Positions 10,493-22,602 of a stretch of DNA of 64,000 bases are shown here, in pieces. Position 1 is the stretch's first letter. Every line of letters begins with the position of its first letter. The position numbers and the translations under genes are program-made. The notes beneath the pieces were generated by a model, which was given only the letters and a program-made list of their open reading frames with translations, had not been told where the DNA came from and did not search any database. This stretch comes from Leptodontidium sp. MPI-SDFR-AT-0119 (taxonomy: Eukaryota; Ascomycota; Leotiomycetes; Helotiales; Leptodontidiaceae), in assembly GCA_020726505.1 (NCBI GenBank), contig JAHLEZ010000005.1, forward strand, positions 2,356,001-2,420,000, written 5' to 3'.

Positions 10493-12928
10493 CTAATCAA
10501 ACAAACCATTCTGGTTCCTCGTCACCGGAACCCCAACAACCCTCTCCCCACCAGGGAACGTGGCCTCATACTCCAACGCCAACCTAACACCCTGTCCCGG
10601 ATTCAACTTGACATTCCAAATAACCTCGCCGCCCTTCTTCGTCGTCGCAACAGCACTCCCCCACTTCCCATTCTGCGCTACCTCCTTCCCGTCAGCGCCG
10701 TAAATACTGGCACGCACATCCTTCGCGGTACCACCTTTGACGTTCCCGACCGGGCTTGCGGTGGCAGAGGGTGTGAATGCACTCTGTCCGGTTCGGACGG
10801 CTTCTCCGCCGACCTTCAGACCTCGAGGGTTGGAAATCTCGATCTTCAAGCGCTCGTCCTCGGAGACGGGGACTTGGTCGATGACTGTTAGTTCGATAGG
10901 GGCGTTGTGTTTAGTATTGGTGATGATGACGGTGCGGGTGAATACGTTGCTGTCCTCTTTGCTAAAGATGCCGGTTTGGCTGCGACGGACGGTTGGTTTG
11001 GGGTACGCGATGTTAATAGCTGGATCGACACCCAGAGGGAGGGAGAAGGATTCCCCAGCAGAACAGCGAGGGAATGATGCTTGCCCCAAGAAAGATCCGT
11101 CTAATGTTAATCCCAAGGGTCCTTTCAACAATGTGATCTTTGATGCGTTTCGGAGACGAGCCTTGAGGAAAGCGACTTGTCTAAGCTTGCCGACGACGAT
11201 ATGAGAAAAGACGATATTCTTGAAGTCGATCTTGGCGATCTTGTGCTTGATGGTCGAGTTGTTGGGATGTAAGGTCTTGGTGCCAGGGACATCATAGGTG
11301 GTAGTCATACCAGTCTCCTCCCAGGCGCCTTCTTCAAATGTCAGAGACTTTGGAGCTGCTGATCCCCCATCGAATAGACCAAAGCCCATCTCTTCGTCAT
11401 CTTCGGACTCCTCCACTTCCGCTTCTTCACGGAGGAAACGGCTGCCGCCAACTCTTCCAAAACCCTCCTCCGAATGATCAGCTGCACGACGATATCGAGC
11501 AGCTTCGCCACCACCCCCAAATGAAGCAGCAGGAGCAGGAGCAGGGGGCATGGCAGATGAACCAAACATCTGCGGCGTAATGTTACTGGTACGACTGAAG
11601 ACATTCTGGGCCTGGACACGACGTGCGGATTTCTTCTTGGCTTCAGCCTGGCTCTGCTGCGCAAGCCAGGCATCCCTCGAAGAGTCATCTCGTCCGAACA
11701 GCTCATATCGAGGCTTCTGATTTTGATCACCTTTCGTTTGGTTCCATTCCTTCTGCTTGGCTTGAAGCTCGTATTGGCTGAATAGAGAACTGTCTGCGTT
11801 TCGAGCACCCTTCTCAAGGCGGACGTGCCAGGGTAGAAGGATTGGGATACTCTCGCTGAGACCACTGAATGTTGTCTGGGAGGTTGAGAGGATGACTTTG
11901 GCATCCCGCCAAGTCTCAGATGTGGTGTTCTTGAGTTCCGCGCCGTACTCCAAGAGACCAATACACTTGACAGTATTGAGACTGAGATCATATCGTGGAG
12001 CCCAGGAAGCACCGTGGGTGATGTACGATAAGGACAGAGAGATCTCGCCATTCTTGAGCGGTGCAATGGAAGGCTCATGGAACTCGGAAGTGGCGAGATT
12101 CACAATCGTATCGCCATCAATCGAGGTTCTCCGAGACGAAGCAGGCGTTAGGCTTGAAGGCTCCAAGTTAATGGTGATACAATACACCTTCTTCGGCCAG
12201 AACGACTCCCTCTCCGCCTTGATTCTCTTCTTCTCCTTGGCAATCTCAGCCTTCTTCCTCAACTTCTTCTCTCTTTCCTTCGCTTTCTCCTTCTCAACCT
12301 TCTCATTGGCCTTCACAAGCGCCTTGGCCAATTTCATCTTCTCCTTCTCCGTCTTGCGAATATCCTCTCTGACGTCCTCCACCGCACATGTAGCAGCTTC
12401 ATGATCCTGGTAGATCTTCTTTCGCTCCGTCTGATATGCCGAAATGAGCTCTTCGAGATCACTCGGCGCAGGACGTTCCTTCTCTACACTCTTGCCAAAG
12501 TTGTCACAGATCTTCAATCGGTTCGCAGCGGAGTTGATCTTCTCTTGCTCATCCAGAAGTCGGACATGCAATTTCTTGATTCGGTCATTGATGCTCTTCA
12601 TCTCATCAACCTCGGCATCTGAATCCTCCGACTCGGACTCATCTTCATCTTCGGAGTCAGAGGGGTAGACATCCTCGTAGACTTCACGATTAGGTAGAAG
12701 GTCGACGGTTACATCTGTGATGGTTGCTGATCCCGTGCCTTCGACTTTGATGGAGTGTTCGTCGACTAGGGGCGATAGCCCATCGATCACGATCTGATTG
12801 GCGCCTGGGTGAAGTGTGATATTCTTGATATCGCGTATGACCTGTGCTCGCGATGGAAACAGGAGGACACTTCGAGTGGAGAGATCGCGAATGCGAAACT
12901 CCTGCTTGTAGGGAGTATCGGTAGCCAT
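10493..12928 (-). CDS. DUF4140/DUF4139 domain protein (mucoidy inhibitor A-like)
   Basis: A single exon of 811 aa starting at the ATG at 12928. Residues about 15-75 form the N-terminal DUF4140 domain (TRSVLLFPSRAQVIRDI, GANQIVIDGLSP). A strongly acidic patch of S, D and E follows near 90-110, then a coiled coil to about 245 ending in a Lys/Glu-rich helix. Residues about 290-805 are DUF4139: APRYDLSLNT, TWRDAKVILSTSQ, VTRTVIITN-type strands and the closing LALEYEATFPGGERVVGVP. A Gly/Ala/Pro-rich low-complexity insert with acidic stretch interrupts the second domain near 455-530. Fungal and animal homologues exist (the F37C4.5 type), but no biochemical role is established. No signal peptide or membrane segment is visible. 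Confidence 0.9.
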   Translation of the reverse strand: MATDTPYKQEFRIRDLSTRSVLLFPSRAQVIRDIKNITLHPGANQIVIDGLSPLVDEHSIKVEGTGSATITDVTVDLLPNREVYEDVYPSDSEDEDESESEDSDAEVDEMKSINDRIKKLHVRLLDEQEKINSAANRLKICDNFGKSVEKERPAPSDLEELISAYQTERKKIYQDHEAATCAVEDVREDIRKTEKEKMKLAKALVKANEKVEKEKAKEREKKLRKKAEIAKEKKRIKAERESFWPKKVYCITINLEPSSLTPASSRRTSIDGDTIVNLATSEFHEPSIAPLKNGEISLSLSYITHGASWAPRYDLSLNTVKCIGLLEYGAELKNTTSETWRDAKVILSTSQTTFSGLSESIPILLPWHVRLEKGARNADSSLFSQYELQAKQKEWNQTKGDQNQKPRYELFGRDDSSRDAWLAQQSQAEAKKKSARRVQAQNVFSRTSNITPQMFGSSAMPPAPAPAASFGGGGEAARYRRAADHSEEGFGRVGGSRFLREEAEVEESEDDEEMGFGLFDGGSAAPKSLTFEEGAWEETGMTTTYDVPGTKTLHPNNSTIKHKIAKIDFKNIVFSHIVVGKLRQVAFLKARLRNASKITLLKGPLGLTLDGSFLGQASFPRCSAGESFSLPLGVDPAINIAYPKPTVRRSQTGIFSKEDSNVFTRTVIITNTKHNAPIELTVIDQVPVSEDERLKIEISNPRGLKVGGEAVRTGQSAFTPSATASPVGNVKGGTAKDVRASIYGADGKEVAQNGKWGSAVATTKKGGEVIWNVKLNPGQGVRLALEYEATFPGGERVVGVPVTRNQNGLFD

Positions 12929-15246
12929 GACTTTCTTTGGCAGAGGGAAGTGTCGTTCGATGAGTTCTGCTTTTCTAGGGTTCTGTTGAAATGTCCCAGT
13001 CGCGGTGATGTCGTGATGGTAGGCAGCAGTGATGAAGACTGGATGGTTGACAACTTTGGAAGATGAAGGGAATTTGATAGGAGGGGAAAAGGCCTTCTAC
13101 TTATACCTTCTCCCCTCTCCATCCATCACCGTCCCTTCTCTGCAAATCAGGCAGTCATCATTCCATCCTTCCCCTCATCAACGCAGCCTTTCAATCAGCC
13201 CTGCCATGCCTATCCTGTCCTATCCTCCCCAGTCCTGTCATATCCCGCCCCGCACCTCCAGGTTTCTCATCCTCCTGCACAGCGCCCTAGCAGCCAATGG
13301 TGGAGGCTTTGTACCTGACTAACCCCCAAACAAGAACGGGCTGCAGTGTCAAGGAAAAGGAAGCTATCGTCCCGTCAGGACTTTCAGCCTTTGGCTTTGG
13401 CTTTGAGTCACTCAATTCGTTTGATGCGTCAGGTCGTTTTGTGGGCTGGAAAGAAAGAAAGTTTAGTGAGTGGTGGCTCTGCTGAAGCGCGAAACTAGCT
13501 GAGGCGGGGTGGCGGAGCTTTTGGGTACTGAACGAATCGGTTCTGGTCTGTCTGGTCTGCGGCGCGGGTGCCTGCCTGCCTGCCTGCTTGCACGGCGAGC
13601 TTGAGCTTGAGTCACACCTGATGGACATATTAGATATCCTTTGTTGCATCATTCCTGTTAGTTATGAGCGAAATAACAGAAGGGAAGGACTCGGGAATGA
13701 AGAGGGTACTATGTACCTCTAAGACTTGGGCTTGAGTTAATAGGTTGATAAGTCTATAATGATCTCTCCTTGTGAGGTTGAAGCAAACAGTGCTGGCAGA
13801 AAGGAAAATCTCAGAGGCACAGCACTTGTACTTGAGAGCTGCTGGTGACGGACTGATTTGCAGAGCCCTGGAGCTGCAAACTTACAGCGTGGTTGGATCA
13901 CTTAGACCCCCTATTTCAGCGCTGCAAGCAGCATGCAAGCGAGCGAAGGGAGACAATCGCCTGCATCTGTCGGTCCTGTCATGATTCCTTTCACAATAAA
14001 ATGCGTCTCCTGTTGAGCTCCGAACTCTCTATCACCTACTCTAAGATGCAGAAACCAAACAGAAAAAGCACCAAAAATGCGACAAAAATGTGTCAAACAT
14101 TCATCATGGTCCCTCGGCTCTGGATATCAGACCTGGCTTGCCTTGCATTCCGCACACCATCATCCATTCAAGTGCTCTAAACCACAACCTGACAAAGGAA
14201 TAACACCTGCATCCTGCAATTCCTTTAAGTAAATCTATCCCTCGTCTATTATCCTCTCTTCTATTTGACCCTGAGCCTTCCCCCTTGCTTCTCTTCAAAG
14301 AAGAAACCCCAGACCCAATAACAAATCCCCCTTTGCCGCCTCGCTTCGCTTCCCACAGCCATGCATCCCACACCCAACCCAGCGCCACCTACACTTCCAG
14401 TGCCAACTGCTCCCTCCTGCGACTCCCTTCCCTCTGCACGCACCCAGCCCAAGCTCCCGGGACACCTCTCACCGCTCCCTGCATACCATCTACCATCTAC
14501 CGCATACCCTGAGCGCATATTCCTCATCTTCATTGGCCCAAACCATCCAAGTCCAGGGTCGTAAGCGCGCTGTGAGATCCCGAGACCACTTCTATTGGTT
14601 GGAGGTCCATCGTGGTGATAGAATCAGAAGCGAACTGTTTGTTGGCGGCGTGGAGATCTGGAAAACTCTATCTTTAGCGTGGAATGCGACGTGCAACAAA
14701 GTGAAGTGCAGTGAAGTCGTTGGTTTGGGCTGGGGGGAAGTGAGGGCGGGAGAAGTGTAGTGGAGAGGGGGGAAGTTGTGTTGATGTTTGACCTTGGCAC
14801 GGTAGACAGCTGACGGTGAGTAGCACTCATATTTATGGCAGGTGAGATTTTGATTCTGTGAGTATAGCATGTATGACTGGGAGGTCTCTGGATTTGGGGC
14901 AATTTCTTTTTTGGCGACGAGATTGCGTTTGTTTATTCGTCCTGTAGCCGAGGATCGATGTTGGATTTCTGTCCTGCATTCTCCGAAGATGGGTTTCAGG
15001 GATGAGGAAACTTCAACATATGTTGCAAAATTTAACTTGGACATCAAATGAATGATTCGATCTGTTATCAGGTGTGTCATTTCTCATTAGAGGGTATCTA
15101 TCTAGGAAGTTGGAAAGCATAATCAAGAATGATACAAAAGGTCAAACTCCGTGCCTATGTCTGACCAACCTCGGATGTCTAGGAAAGAAGAAGAAAAAAA
15201 ACGGCATCTTCGTCATCCAAGTTGAGACAAATCACAACCCGTTCAT
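12929..15246. other. 2.3-kb intergenic region, no gene recognised
   Basis: It contains the promoter of the DUF4139 gene (CT-rich at 13100-13300) and the downstream side of the next minus-strand gene. Around 13567-13590 there is a short GCCT run. All open frames here are short, low-complexity or C/T-rich, and none has family resemblance. A multi-exon gene with very small exons cannot be excluded. Confidence 0.4.
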
Positions 15247-16188
15247 TCACAGATAAAACGTCCACCTCTTCTTCCCACCATCATCCACTCTCCTCCCACT
15301 TTCCCTCTTAGCCCTCCCATACACCAACCGACTAACCAACACTCCCGTCCCCACATCCGCAACCACCTCCCTCATCCTATAATCCACCGGATCCCTCTCT
15401 CTGACATACGTGGACCCAAACGAAGCAGCAGCAGTAGTCCCAACCCTCAACCCCTTCGCTCCAATCCAATCTCCCTTCCCATCATCAACATGCAACGCCT
15501 CAACCATTCCCGCAACAGCAGCTACCTTGCCCGCATGCCACGCATCAGCCGCGATATGGGGATGATGCGGAATCCGCTTCGGTAGAGATAGATGTCTATG
15601 ATGTCGTCGCCTAGAATGAGTTCGCGATCTTCCGAATCCTCGATCGACAGATCCCTGCGATGAACTCGGCGGATCGTAAAGTTGTGGTGGTCTTGGGACA
15701 CGCATTTCCGGAAATGGAGCGGGGAACGAGATGGGTGGTGTGGGTGCGAATGGCATCCTCACGAATTCTTCTTCGCGTGGAACATATTCATCATGAATGA
15801 ATCGGGGATCTCGAACTAGAGATGGCGGTCTTGGTGATGCAGGTGGAGGTGCTCTCGCTCCCTCGTCTTGGACGGTTCGCTTCAGGTCATCTCGTAGTTT
15901 GGCGACTTCTTCCCTCAGTCCTCGAACTTCCGACTCTTCATTCCGTTCTTGATGGTTGTTTCGTTGAGAATGCTCGTCTCTTGAGTGTCCACCTCTTGAA
16001 TGCCCTTCTTCTTCATCGTCTTTCTTGAGCCAGTGATGCTCGGCTACGGCAGCTAAGCCAGTCAATAAGAAGGGACCGAATTTCTTGATTGCGGTTTTGG
16101 TGACTTGTCTCATCCGTGCGTATTTGAGGTTCGACTTGGATGAGGAGTCGGAGGCGTCGTTGTTGTTCCATGCTTCGTTGTTCTGCAT
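15247..16188 (-). CDS. Hypothetical basic protein with Arg/His-rich centre
   Basis: I do not recognise a family. From the ATG at 16188 the protein has 313 aa. Residues about 25-50 give a weakly hydrophobic helix (KKFGPFLLTGLAAVAEHHW), then an acidic, His-rich stretch, a short predicted coiled coil (VRGLREEVAKLRDDLKR), a Pro-rich segment, and a cluster RSRTHSRRRHHRHLSLPKR near 195. The last 100 residues are Gly/Ala-rich with small-residue spacing (WHAGKVAAVAGMVEALH, GTTAAASFGSTY), resembling glycine-zipper packing. A longer open frame reaches 16419, but its extra N-terminus looks non-coding and lacks the charge pattern of the rest. Possibly peripheral to a membrane; this is inference only. Confidence 0.6.
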   Translation of the reverse strand: MQNNEAWNNNDASDSSSKSNLKYARMRQVTKTAIKKFGPFLLTGLAAVAEHHWLKKDDEEEGHSRGGHSRDEHSQRNNHQERNEESEVRGLREEVAKLRDDLKRTVQDEGARAPPPASPRPPSLVRDPRFIHDEYVPREEEFVRMPFAPTPPISFPAPFPEMRVPRPPQLYDPPSSSQGSVDRGFGRSRTHSRRRHHRHLSLPKRIPHHPHIAADAWHAGKVAAVAGMVEALHVDDGKGDWIGAKGLRVGTTAAASFGSTYVRERDPVDYRMREVVADVGTGVLVSRLVYGRAKRESGRRVDDGGKKRWTFYL

Positions 16189-16844
16189 CTTTGTATGACT
16201 GTTGTCTCTCGATTTGGTTTTCGGGCAGCGGAAGGGACTGATCGTCACTTCAACGTTTTGAGTCCAACTCAACTGCAAACGGCTTGGAAATGAAGTTTGA
16301 ATTTCGGTGGGGACCTTAAGCAGTGTAGGCAAATGACTATTTAGATAGGTATCCGCATTCTGAGACATGAAGCATCGCGAGTCTTCGCGTGACCTGACGG
16401 CACGTGTACATCCCAACACGTGAGCTTCTCAGCATGCGTGGATCCTAGACACCCACCAGAGCACCCGACCTATTTAAATCTCGCCTGTTCCTCATTCTAC
16501 GAGATTTCCCGAGGCGCAGGTGGCCGTCTTGGGAAAGATGATTCGAAGCACGGATGGCATGTTCATCAGAGGCAGCATTATGGGTACCTGAGAGCAGCTG
16601 CAAAAGTCACAGGGATAGCATGTGACATCCGAAGGATCGTTTTAGATTTCAGATTGCTATTAGGGGGCTCGAAATATAGAATTGAATGTTCAACGCAAGC
16701 CAACGATGACCCGTTGGAGCAGATCCGCTCAGTAACAATACTCCGCCAGAGATTCATCAACAGGATTCAAGGGGACATATCTGGCACTAAATACTCAAAA
16801 TTCAATAAACACACCTCCTTGAAATAAAATTTCTCCCACACATC
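16189..16844. other. Intergenic region, nothing recognised
   Basis: It carries the promoter of the basic hypothetical gene; a plus-strand frame at 16420-16827 has no family resemblance and no coding look. Confidence 0.4.
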
Positions 16845-17498
16845 TCAAATCGTCCCAGCACAAGCGGGTTCACAAGCGTTCGTCCCACAGGTACCACCCA
16901 CAAACGCACACCCCACCCCCTTCAGAAACCCACCACTATCATACTCTGACCACGCCTTCTCAATCAGATAACTCCCCTTCTGTACGAATACAAAATCAAT
17001 CGCAGCCACCGGCGGCGCTCCCTGGAAGAAATATCCCACCCAGCGAAAAGTAAACGAGTCGCAGCCATGATCCGAGATCGTGATGGGGAACATATCATCA
17101 ACGGTCTTGTTGGGATTATGAGCGAACGAACCGGGGAGAAGTTGGCCTGTGATGAAGGAGGCCTTGGAGTCGTATTGAGGCACGGATAACTGGAGGTTTT
17201 CATCAATTTATGTAGAATAGTTGAGGCGAGATGGGGAACGTACATTCCCTGCACCAGCAAAACCAGGAATGAGGAGCTTGTTTCCTTCAGAGTAGAGTTT
17301 GAAGTCATCTACAAAACTTTGATTTGCGAGCGTGGCATCGAAGTTGACGAAGAAGTTGAGCCGGCGGGAGCGCAGGATGTTGACTTCGCGCTTGGTGAGG
17401 CAGCCATGGCGGTGCTTGTCCAAATTGTCGGCTGAGGAGGTAGCAGTTGCAGTTGCAATGAATGCAGATAGGAACGCTAGGAAAGTTGAGATTTGCAT
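16845..17498 (-). CDS. Secreted NTF2-like small protein
   Basis: Two exons, 17498-17244 and 17189-16845, joined in phase 0 across a 54-bp intron (donor GTACGT, acceptor CCTCCAG). The product has 199 aa. Residues 1-20 are a signal peptide (MQISTFLAFLSAFIATATAT). The mature part opens with CLTKREVNILRSRRLNFF and continues with FVDDFKLYSEGNKLL, a Gly-rich loop, KASFITGQ, and the strands DSFTFRWVGYFF and AIDFVFVQKG. This order (CLT helix, DDF, FI.GQ, F.RW) is the fungal secreted NTF2-like domain found in many predicted secreted or effector-like proteins. The C-terminus has four closely spaced Cys (GCAFVGGTCGTNACEPAC), probably two disulphides. Exported role unknown; calling it an effector would be speculation. 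Confidence 0.8.
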
Positions 17499-18630
17499 TT
17501 TCCAGCTCTTTATGAAGCCTGGGGGAAATAATTGATATGGAGGTTGTTGGAACCAACGTTGGGAGGAGTGAGGAGTTGCTTACGATGCAGTAATTTCACT
17601 TCAATGCATGTGCCCGTTTTGGTACCACATCCATCTTTCACGAGGGAATACCATCTAATTGATGTATGGGTCTGAGTTAGAAGCTAAATCATCACTTTGA
17701 TTCATATACCTTTTCAAGATTAAGTACCGTTGACCACCCGAGCATTTGAAGTTCTGCTACTCGATCATGTCCCGACTCGCCCATTGACATAATCCTAGCA
17801 CCTCAGGATCTAAATAGCCATGCTACATTGGAGATCAAATGTCCCCTATTCACTCTTCCCATTCATTCAAGGTTTTCAATTCCTACAGGGAAAATTATTG
17901 TGCCAGTCAACATTGCCTACCTTACAGCACCTAAGTAGCGAAGCTGTCTCAGCTCGGCTCTGGTAAAGTCAAGTTTTGGACCTAGCGGGGTCTGGACCCT
18001 GAAGAGCGAGTGATAGGTCGACATGCGTTGCATCCACCACAAAAAAGAAAATGCAAGGCAATGGAAACTGTGCAAGTCATGCAGTCTCCCGCTTTCTACT
18101 TCAAATATCCCTCGGCACGTTCAAGACATGCAATACTCCAGGTCCAGGCTCAAGTCCAAGCAGGCACTTCAAATGTTTACGAATCTGTGATTGTCATATC
18201 TGGCTTAACCCTAACCAATTTTTCTTATCGCTTAACTGACTTAAAAAGTATATTTCAATCCCAAGTAAGTAAAGTTATTGTCGATCAACACTGACAGAGC
18301 GCGCCAGATCCGTCGAGCCCCATCGTCAGCTGGCGCTAGCCTAACCACGCAGCGCCACAACCACGAGAATTCCAGAATCGGCTTCGTGGAAAACTACCTT
18401 AGCCACTCATAGTCTCAGGATATAGAAATGTTTTGCATGAGGCGTCTCGAGAACAGAGCTCAAAATGGCCAGTTCCAAACTTCCATCCGGCCTGGATCTC
18501 ATGAGAATGTCGTTCAATCCCCATACCACTTACTTAAAATCCCATTCCCCGATGTCCACATTTTCTTTCTGGAAATTCCTTAGATATCTGGATATCTGAT
18601 AGCTGACTCTGCTCAACAAGTACTTTCAAA
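17499..18630. other. Divergent intergenic region
   Basis: It separates the divergent NTF2-like gene (minus) and the membrane-protein gene (plus). No convincing gene or element was found in these 1.1 kb. Confidence 0.4.
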
Positions 18631-20607
18631 ATGGCAGATGTTTCAAATGAAAAGAAAGAGCCTTCGGTAGCCATCCAGTCCACGACTGATAGCTACAACC
18701 CAGACACCGAGACCCAGCGTCCAGTATCCACAGTCAAAAAATACCTCTACCACATCCCATGGGCTAGTGCCGCAGAACTCCTGGTCGTCGTCTTGACCAT
18801 CGTCGGTGCTGTCGTGCTCGTGGTATGCATTGACGGCAAAGAGCAATGGCCAACTTCAATCCACGTCGGAACTATTCGCGGCCGCGAACTTCGAATGTCC
18901 CTCATCACACCTGCGACTATCTTGTCAATCGCTCACAGTATCATCGCATTTTTGATAGGACTTGCTGTCAAAGACGGGATCACAATGGCTTGGTGGAGAC
19001 GGACTCTCGTTGGAGGGACAGTCAAAAGTCTCGGTATGTTTTCCCATCCTTTCTCCGGGGTTTTTTGGCTAACATAAAAACAGACCAAGATTACAGATTC
19101 GGCACGAGTCTCAAGAACGCCCTCCTCGCTGGGAAAGAAATAAACATCATTGCTGTTGCTACAATTGGAGCCGCAATCGCAGCAATGGCTCAAGGTCCTC
19201 TCATGCAACGGTCTCTCACCACCAAACTCTCCACTGCAGACTCGTCCGTCACCATGAAAGCCCAGATCGCCGACGAGATTCCCCCAGGATACACAGGAGT
19301 CAATCTCGGCAGCATCACATATAGACGGGGAGCCAGCTTCTACACCAATGAATTCTCTTCTGTGATGAAGAATTACACAGACAGGATTCCCATGAAGCCC
19401 ATAATTTCTGGATGCAACGGGACTTGCACTGGTCTCATCCGAGCACCAGGTTGGGTGCCAGTCTGCACAGTCTCGACAGTCCCGTACCAATATTCCAGCT
19501 TCAACACCGATACCCAGAACCCCGACAAAGCAGGAGACCTCAATAATAACTCCTCTGGATTACCCTCTGGATCCGACGTCTTCAGCGTATTATTCTCTGA
19601 TGTGCCCAGTGTTGGTGATGCAAATAACAACATCGTCTGGATGCAAATGCAACTGGATGTTTCGTATACGTCGCTCCAGCAACTCAACGACACCAACGCT
19701 GATGGCACAGTGACAAGTATGAACTGCAACGGCACGAAGACAACCCACTCATGCACTTTATCTCCTGCCCTTATCGAATATCCCATAATCATCAACACCC
19801 AGCAAGCAAATGGCAGTATTCAAGCCCCTGTTGTGCAGATCGATCCAAGCCAGGACCCATTCAGCTACAAGCCCGTCTCGTACCAGAACCTGAGTTTGGT
19901 TGGTGACGATGTAACTGGACACTCCGCCACGGTTACCACGAACGGATTGACTCTCGCACTCAAACAGCTGTACGGCAGCTATTTCACGCTCGGTCCATTC
20001 GTCAACAAACACATCGAATCCTCTCGAAGTAGACGTGTACAACCCCATCGCAGCAACATATCTCAATGCAACCGACGAGGAATTCGTCAAAATTGGCCAG
20101 ACCTGTGCAGTCCAATTCTCAAACCCTACACCGGACATCATCCGCGCACTGAATGAGATCACGTTGCGCATAGGGCTGGGTGCAACGAATAGAACGACTC
20201 CGGTAGCAACCTACACAGTCCTGCAAACAAAACCAGTCAATCGATACAAGGTCACAGCAGAGTACTGGGCCTCCTCTCTAGCCATCACACTCCTGAGCAT
20301 CGCCATGATTATCCCCTCTTTCTACGGCTGGTGGCAGCTAGGCCGCAAAGTCAGTCTCAACCCAATCGAGATGGCGGAAGCATTCAACGCCCCGGTGCTA
20401 CAGCACCAAGATGCCATCCACAAGGACGCAGACCACCTGCTCGAACTCGTTGGAGAGAGAAAAGTGAAATACGTCCCAGTGGAACATGAAGTCGGAGAAG
20501 GGAGTGTGGTGCAGAAGATGGAGATTGTGGATGTAGCCGATCCAGCCGCCCCTGCGGTTGCGAGTGAGGATAGGAGAGCGAAGTGGGTTGGGGGATGGCA
20601 TGCTTAA
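18631..20607 (+). CDS. Fungal multispan membrane protein with an apparent frameshift
   Basis: Exon 1 is 18631-19033; a 50-bp intron 19034-19083 (GTATGT...AACAG) gives the junction SL-DQDYRFGTSL. The N-terminus has two transmembrane helices (about residues 48-68 and 92-112), followed by a WWRR motif and a third hydrophobic stretch (ATIGAAIAAMAQGPLMQRS). A long extracellular domain with many N-glycosylation sites follows. The C-terminal helix is near EYWASSLAITLLSIAMI. This matches a large unnamed fungal family with the order ATILS...WWRR...GTSL...GPLLQR...IP.GYTG. The frame is open to about 20030, but the conserved continuation (NPIAATYLNATDEEFVK to the stop at 20607) lies one frame ahead; the shift must occur between about 19990 and 20034. 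I found no credible intron there, so it is a real frameshift (pseudogene) or an assembly error. Confidence 0.7.
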
Positions 20608-20758
20608 GCAAGCCACAGACAAAATGGGGATATATTTGGAGTTCGGAGCCTGTAATTTTTTAATGCCGAAATAATGAATTGGTGAATCTTATTCCAAGTC
20701 GCACTGCAAGTGGAGAAACCAAGTGGCGTTGAAAAGACAGTATTCTGTTGCTATCGCA

Positions 20759-21817
20759 TCAACTTAACAGCAAACCAAGCGCAATCGCGCTTCCAATCAT
20801 CGCACTCCCTATCACCTCCATGCCACCAGCTCTTCTCACAGGCGCACTCGAGCTCTTGGTACTGCTCGTCGCTGCTGGTGATGAAGTAGTGGTTGTTGTA
20901 CTGGCATCTCTCACCGTCCCCCCACCCAAATACCAACTCCCAATATTGGTCAAGTCCCCCATGGTATCCAACATTGTCGCGTTCCACCCAACACCACTAT
21001 CCGAAGACCTGAAAGACCCAAAATAAGAATATCTCTCTATGGAAGTATCATTGTCGAAAAGTGCGATGGTCTGGTTGAAATTCGCTTCCGTAGTGAGGAC
21101 TGGGGAGTAGTCGAGAGCAAACTCAGAGATCCAAAGCGGTATTCCTGGATATCTAAAATATGAAAAAACAACGATTAGCTAGAAAGCCAATGGGAATAGA
21201 TCTACTCACTTCTTCTTATACAGCGCAAGATACTCTTCGATAACCGAAACATTCCCAAACACATGAATATTCATGAAATCCGCCGTACACTTCGACTTCC
21301 TCAGCTCACACGCGGCATAGAATTTCTCCAGCCACGTAAACCCCGTCTCATTCGCATACACGACCGGCGCCCCGACCTTAACCCCCATCTTCCTCAACGG
21401 GTCGAAATTCAATATCCAACTCGCCGCCGCCGCGTCAGGAGATACCTGGCTGCCTTTCGCTGTGAAATTCACATCTGGCTCGTTGAAGCTCATAACGTGT
21501 GAGATATTTCGTCCTTTCTCGATCATGGATGTGACGTTCTTCAGGAATGAGCTGCCGGTTGTGTTGCTCACGCCCCAGAGCATGGGCACGAATTCCATCT
21601 CGGATTGCGCGATATTGATGTATGCTGGTGTGGGCGAGATGCCGTAGTTCCAGTACCAGGTGATTCCATTGTTCGGTTTGACGAAGAGGGACTCGTCTTG
21701 AGGATTGTTCGTCCCGACTGATACGAGACCGCGTTTTGGGGAGTTGGGATATTGCGCAAGAACGGAAGATGAGAAAATGAATGTGATCACAGAGAGAAAG
21801 AAAAGCTGAGCACGCAT
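20759..21817 (-). CDS. GPI-type Asl1-like glycoside hydrolase (GH128 family)
   Basis: Exons 21817-21210 and 21152-20759 join across a 57-bp intron (GTGAGT...TTTTAG) to give 333 aa. Residues 1-21 are a signal peptide (start MRAQLFFLSV, cleavage after VLA). The catalytic core starts KRGLVSVG and shows NYGISPTP, FVPMLWG, SFNEPDV with the acid/base Glu near 113, GAPVVYANETG, DFMNIHVFG, and PLWISEFA with the nucleophile Glu near 213. These are the GH128 beta-1,3-glucanase landmarks. The tail is Ser/Thr-rich and ends in a hydrophobic segment after a small-residue site (IGSAMIGSAIALGLLLS), which predicts a GPI anchor. It should act at the cell wall on beta-1,3-glucan. It is convergent with the membrane gene, 151 bp apart. 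The upstream in-frame ATG is rejected because it would precede the signal peptide with unrelated sequence. Confidence 0.9.
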
Positions 21818-22602
21818 AATGAGAGGAGTTGCGTTGCGACGACTTCTGATCCTGCTCAGGACGCGGACTGGAAAAGGTGCAAGAAAGACAGAGTGACTCG
21901 ATCTGCAAGGAGACAGCGAGAAAAGAAACACAACTTAGCTTCGTGAAATCAATATTACGGTCCTTTACTTCCAAGCCTCAATATTCGAAGCGCTGAAGCG
22001 GTTGACGCCATGAGGCTGAAAGTGCTGCTTGGTAGCCGAATGCGGGTTTAGAATATCGTTCGTGGCGCTCGCTTAAAAAGGGGGGAGATGAGCGCGGGAT
22101 AGGCTCGCCTTGGGAAGCGAACATACAGATTTGTATCTAGAAGATAATTATTTCGACGTCTTCAAAGTATCAGAATCGGCAATGGTATTTACTGGTCCAA
22201 ATACATGAAAAAGTGAGAAGACAAAAGGCCGTTAAGAGTATATATTCTGAAGTGTAGATGTTTGTGAGTATCAATCTTGTTCGCGCCAAGTTGTAGGACA
22301 AGCAAAACCAACCGGAGCAGCTTGGCAAGCCTCAGAAGAGTCTTTTGCCCTTCGGAATTTGTGTCCCCAGGTCGAAGCTTTACAGTTCCTCGAACCACTT
22401 CACGAAACCGATGTTCGGATACTTAACCACCTCGCAGCACAAAATTCCCATCCCTCGGAAAGATACACATGAAGTACAGTAGAGGGCTTGAAAAAGAAAT
22501 TATGGACAGATAAAAAAGTCTCAAATAAGCTAACGCGGGTATCAAAATCTAAACGCAACACAGTGAACCACCACTCATTTCCAAATCTATTCCTCATCCG
22601 AC
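21818..22602. other. Intergenic region, nothing recognised
   Basis: Promoter side of the GH128 gene and 3' side of the UGDH gene. No gene, repeat or element recognised. Confidence 0.4.

Noticed and set aside
12444..12668. Ser-rich plus-strand frames opposite the DUF4139 gene
   Set aside because: Antisense of the acidic and coiled-coil codons; no independent coding evidence.
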